Part shown: in pieces, positions 61,699-64,000 of the stretch
Numbering within the stretch: the stretch's first letter is position 1
How the letters are laid out: each line of letters opens with the position of its first letter
Origin: WRGA01 sp031553395
GTDB taxonomy: Bacteria; Bacteroidota; Bacteroidia; Bacteroidales; WRGA01
DNA: 64,000 nucleotides
Assembly: GCA_031553395.1 (NCBI GenBank)
Contig: JAVBLR010000009.1
Coordinates: 236,648-300,647 of the forward strand
Direction: 5' to 3'
Translations under genes and position numbers: made by a program
Notes under the pieces: model-generated
The model's input: the letters and a program-made list of their open reading frames with translations, nothing else
Told to the model about the DNA's origin: nothing
Database searches by the model: none

Positions 61699-63687
61699 TT
61701 ATTCAAAGATAAAACTCTTAATAGATAAACCGTTATTGTCTCCACGAAATACAAAATAAAGCTTTTCTTTATCCTTTAGATTTTTTACATCGAAAGATTG
61801 GATTTCCCATTTTTCTTTATCCGAATTTTGTTTTATTGGGCAAGAGGCGACCAATTCTCCATTAATGGAATTTTTTCGTATTTCAAGTATTGCTCCGGCT
61901 GCTTCTGCTTTAAGTTCTATTGAAATTGTTTTTGGTTTTTTGTTGAAAATTAGGTTGTTAAATACCAACCAATCTCCGTTATTTATTTCAGTAAAATGTT
62001 GCATCGGGCGTTTCGAAACCGGACGAACCAACTTCATACCCTCGCGATCGTCATATTGCGAAAAATCGATTTCGGTAAAAGCATCATAATTATTCCCCCT
62101 GTGAGTACTTTCCAATTCGAAATAATCGAAATCGGCATATCCGCACTCGTTTCCTTTTATCAGATTATAGCAACATAAAACATGACGAATACCCAAAAAA
62201 CCCCAGAAATTAGAAACTCCTTCTTGTCCAAAGCGGGTATAATTCTGATTATTCAAACTATAATGGAATTTAATACTTCCTTCTTTTGTAATTTCGGTAC
62301 GTAAATAAATCTTATCCGAATCGATTTGAAGGCTGTCAAGAACATTTTCTCCATCAATATCTTTACTTCCTTCCCGCATTTCCAACCAGTATTTATTATC
62401 CTTTTTCCGAACTCCAAACTGATACATCACTCTTCCCATAATGCCATTCCCGGCGAAATCACCTTCTTTAAGTCCGGATAATTCCAACGATACAGTTCCG
62501 GTGCTGTATGGCCCTGTTACTTTTTGTGTCAACGAATTCCGTGCCCAATAAAAGCCTCTTGCATGTTGTGCATATATCCTGAAATATCCGGTTCTGTCAG
62601 TTAAACTCCATTTTTCTTTTAGCGGGACATGGTTGAATTCCCATATTTGCGCCAATTTGGATGAATTGAAATCATCCGAATGTTGCGGAAAAGACATTGC
62701 TTGTTTTGCTTTTACTGCCGGTTTCCGGTAGGTTACAACTCCTCTTCCCGGTTTTCCTTCCGGTCCGACAACCGGCCAATCATTTTCCCATTTCATTGGA
62801 TATAACATAGGACATCTGCCCATATAATCCCGATCCTGAAATGTATATGCCCACGATTCGCCTTCGAGTGTCTCGATATATCCTCCTTGATGAACGCCAG
62901 CGCCGGCATAATTAATATCATCTTTAATCAATACCTTGGTTTCGTAAGGGCCATATAAATCACGTGAACGGCTAATCATCTGAACTCCATCATATCCCAA
63001 AGCCGGATTGAAAACATAATACCATCCGTTTCGTTTATATGTATGACATCCTTCGAATAAATATTCATAACCTTCAGGAGCAGTAATTATAAGCGTTCCT
63101 TTATCATCCGGATCAAGTACATTCGTTCCATCGTCTTTCAATCTTGTCAGGTAAATTTTGGTTTTGCCGTGTGTTACATATTTTTTGCCATCGTCGTCGA
63201 TAAAAAATCCGGGGTCGTATAATCGTTTGTCGAATTTATGCATGGAGTAGGGGCCTTCGGGTTTGGTGCTTTTAAACATCACAAAACCGTCATCGGCAAT
63301 ATTTACTCCAATATAAAAAATTCCATCATGGTATTTTATACTTGGCGCCCAACATAACCGGCTGTATGCAGTTTGTTCTTTTTCCATCCGGTATTGCGGT
63401 TGGAAAGTAATACTGTCATAAGCGTGTCCGATGATTGTCCAATTAATCAGGTCTTTTGAATGGCAAATCGGAATTCCTGGCATTGCGACGAATGAAGAAC
63501 TTACCATATAATAATCTTCTCCGACACGGATTATGTCAGGATCGGGATAATCGGCATTAATAAATGGATTGGTGTAAGTGCCATCGCCATTATCGGAAGA
63601 TAAAAGCGCATTATTTTGCTTAAATGTAAATCCCTGTAATAAAAATAGAGACACAATGCATAAAGTACAAAAACGTAAGAATTTCAT
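61699..63687 (-). CDS. Glycoside hydrolase family 43 with C-terminal beta-sandwich
   Basis: 662 residues. A signal peptide (FCTLCIVSLFLLQGF) precedes a five-bladed propeller (about 38-335) with NPFINADYPDPDIIRV (the catalytic Asp in DYPDPD, 46-51), YDPGFFIDDDGKKYV, and the acid Glu in YLFEGCHTYKRNGWYYVF. A GH43_C2/DUF1349-like beta-sandwich follows (about 350-535), and a CBM6-like domain ends the protein (about 540-662). It likely releases arabinose, xylose or galactose from RG-I side chains (arabinan or arabinogalactan). It converges on the second PL11 gene; a family-1 palindromic repeat lies upstream. Confidence 0.88.
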   Translation of the reverse strand: MKFLRFCTLCIVSLFLLQGFTFKQNNALLSSDNGDGTYTNPFINADYPDPDIIRVGEDYYMVSSSFVAMPGIPICHSKDLINWTIIGHAYDSITFQPQYRMEKEQTAYSRLCWAPSIKYHDGIFYIGVNIADDGFVMFKSTKPEGPYSMHKFDKRLYDPGFFIDDDGKKYVTHGKTKIYLTRLKDDGTNVLDPDDKGTLIITAPEGYEYLFEGCHTYKRNGWYYVFNPALGYDGVQMISRSRDLYGPYETKVLIKDDINYAGAGVHQGGYIETLEGESWAYTFQDRDYMGRCPMLYPMKWENDWPVVGPEGKPGRGVVTYRKPAVKAKQAMSFPQHSDDFNSSKLAQIWEFNHVPLKEKWSLTDRTGYFRIYAQHARGFYWARNSLTQKVTGPYSTGTVSLELSGLKEGDFAGNGIMGRVMYQFGVRKKDNKYWLEMREGSKDIDGENVLDSLQIDSDKIYLRTEITKEGSIKFHYSLNNQNYTRFGQEGVSNFWGFLGIRHVLCCYNLIKGNECGYADFDYFELESTHRGNNYDAFTEIDFSQYDDREGMKLVRPVSKRPMQHFTEINNGDWLVFNNLIFNKKPKTISIELKAEAAGAILEIRKNSINGELVASCPIKQNSDKEKWEIQSFDVKNLKDKEKLYFVFRGDNNGLSIKSFIFE

Positions 63688-63795
63688 ATAATAAAAATTG
63701 GGTTAGATTATTTTTTCTTGTTTTAATTGGCTTTATTTTAGTAGATTGAAGGATGATTCAAATCGAGTCCGTTGTGAATGTTTTGAGCCTAAGTA

Positions 63796-63987
63796 TGTCC
63801 CCGAAGGGGGCAAATGTGAATAACCACGGGTGAAACCCGTGGCGTGGAGCAATCCCACACTACTACGTCCCCGAAGGGGGCGAACTTTCAATACAATATT
63901 CAACCCCTTTGGGGTTGTTGGGAAGCTGGGTATTCGTGTACCACGGGTTTCACCCGCGGTTATTCATATTTGCCCCCTTCGGGGACA
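63796..63987. repeat. Palindromic repeat element, family 1, copy B
   Basis: A 192-bp element with terminal inverted repeats (TGTCCCCGAAGGGGGCAAAT...) like those at 5778-5965. The outer flanks (GAATGTTTTGAGCCT on the left, ACATAAATCGGAATTT on the right) match copy A directly, but the core matches copy A in reverse complement. It fills the gap upstream of the GH43 gene to the window edge; no gene is seen in 63688-64000. Confidence 0.85.
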
Positions 63988-64000
63988 TAAATCGGAATTT

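Overview
The window looks like chromosomal DNA of an anaerobic, glycan-degrading member of the Bacteroidota, most likely Bacteroidales. The DNA is AT-rich and promoters fit the Bacteroidetes pattern TTTG-N19-TAnnTTTG. Two proteins end in type IX secretion sorting domains. There is a TonB-dependent outer-membrane barrel protein, an AlgI/SGNH acylation group, a Pta/AckA acetate pathway, and a large set of pectin (rhamnogalacturonan-I) enzymes. The genus cannot be read from the sequence.

Region 1 (about 1-16.8 kb) is a peptide natural-product locus, almost all on the minus strand. In transcription order it holds: a 66-residue double-glycine-leader precursor with a Cys/Ser/Thr-rich core (15677-15877); a terminator-like hairpin; a class II lanthipeptide synthetase, LanM (12713-15610); a secreted HExxH protein; a LanC-like protein without zinc ligands; a galactosyltransferase-like enzyme; a C39-peptidase ABC exporter (PCAT); and an HlyD adaptor. 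After a palindromic repeat element come a UDP-glucuronate 4-epimerase-like enzyme, a second zinc-less LanC-like protein and three more glycosyltransferases. A further glycosyltransferase converges from the left edge, and an XRE regulator is divergent on the right. Together these suggest a Bacteroidota lanthipeptide that may also be glycosylated. This is the most novel system in the window.

Region 2 (17-37 kb) is mostly housekeeping and envelope genes: a DUF234-type ATPase, a LolC/E-like permease, a PLP aminotransferase, a DJ-1 protein, two SGNH proteins with an MBOAT acyltransferase, YfhO, a truncated MFS gene, tRNA-His, a patatin-barrel protein, a DUF4419 protein, a TonB-dependent receptor and an RRM RNA-binding protein.

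Region 3 (37-64 kb) is a rhamnogalacturonan-I degradation locus: two GH28, one GH105, a GH105-CE12 fusion, one CE12, an L-rhamnose mutarotase, a sialate-O-acetylesterase-like esterase, two tandem giant PL11 lyases with autotransporter-type beta-strand repeats and T9SS tails, and a GH43. A pta / 3-hydroxyacyl-CoA dehydrogenase / ackA cluster lies inside it. The lyases would cut the backbone at the cell surface. Periplasmic GH28 and GH105 enzymes would trim oligomers after deacetylation, and RhaM would prepare rhamnose for catabolism. No SusC/SusD pair is present.

Across the window, at least seven families of imperfect palindromes occupy the intergenic gaps. Several supply the stop or start codons of flanking genes.
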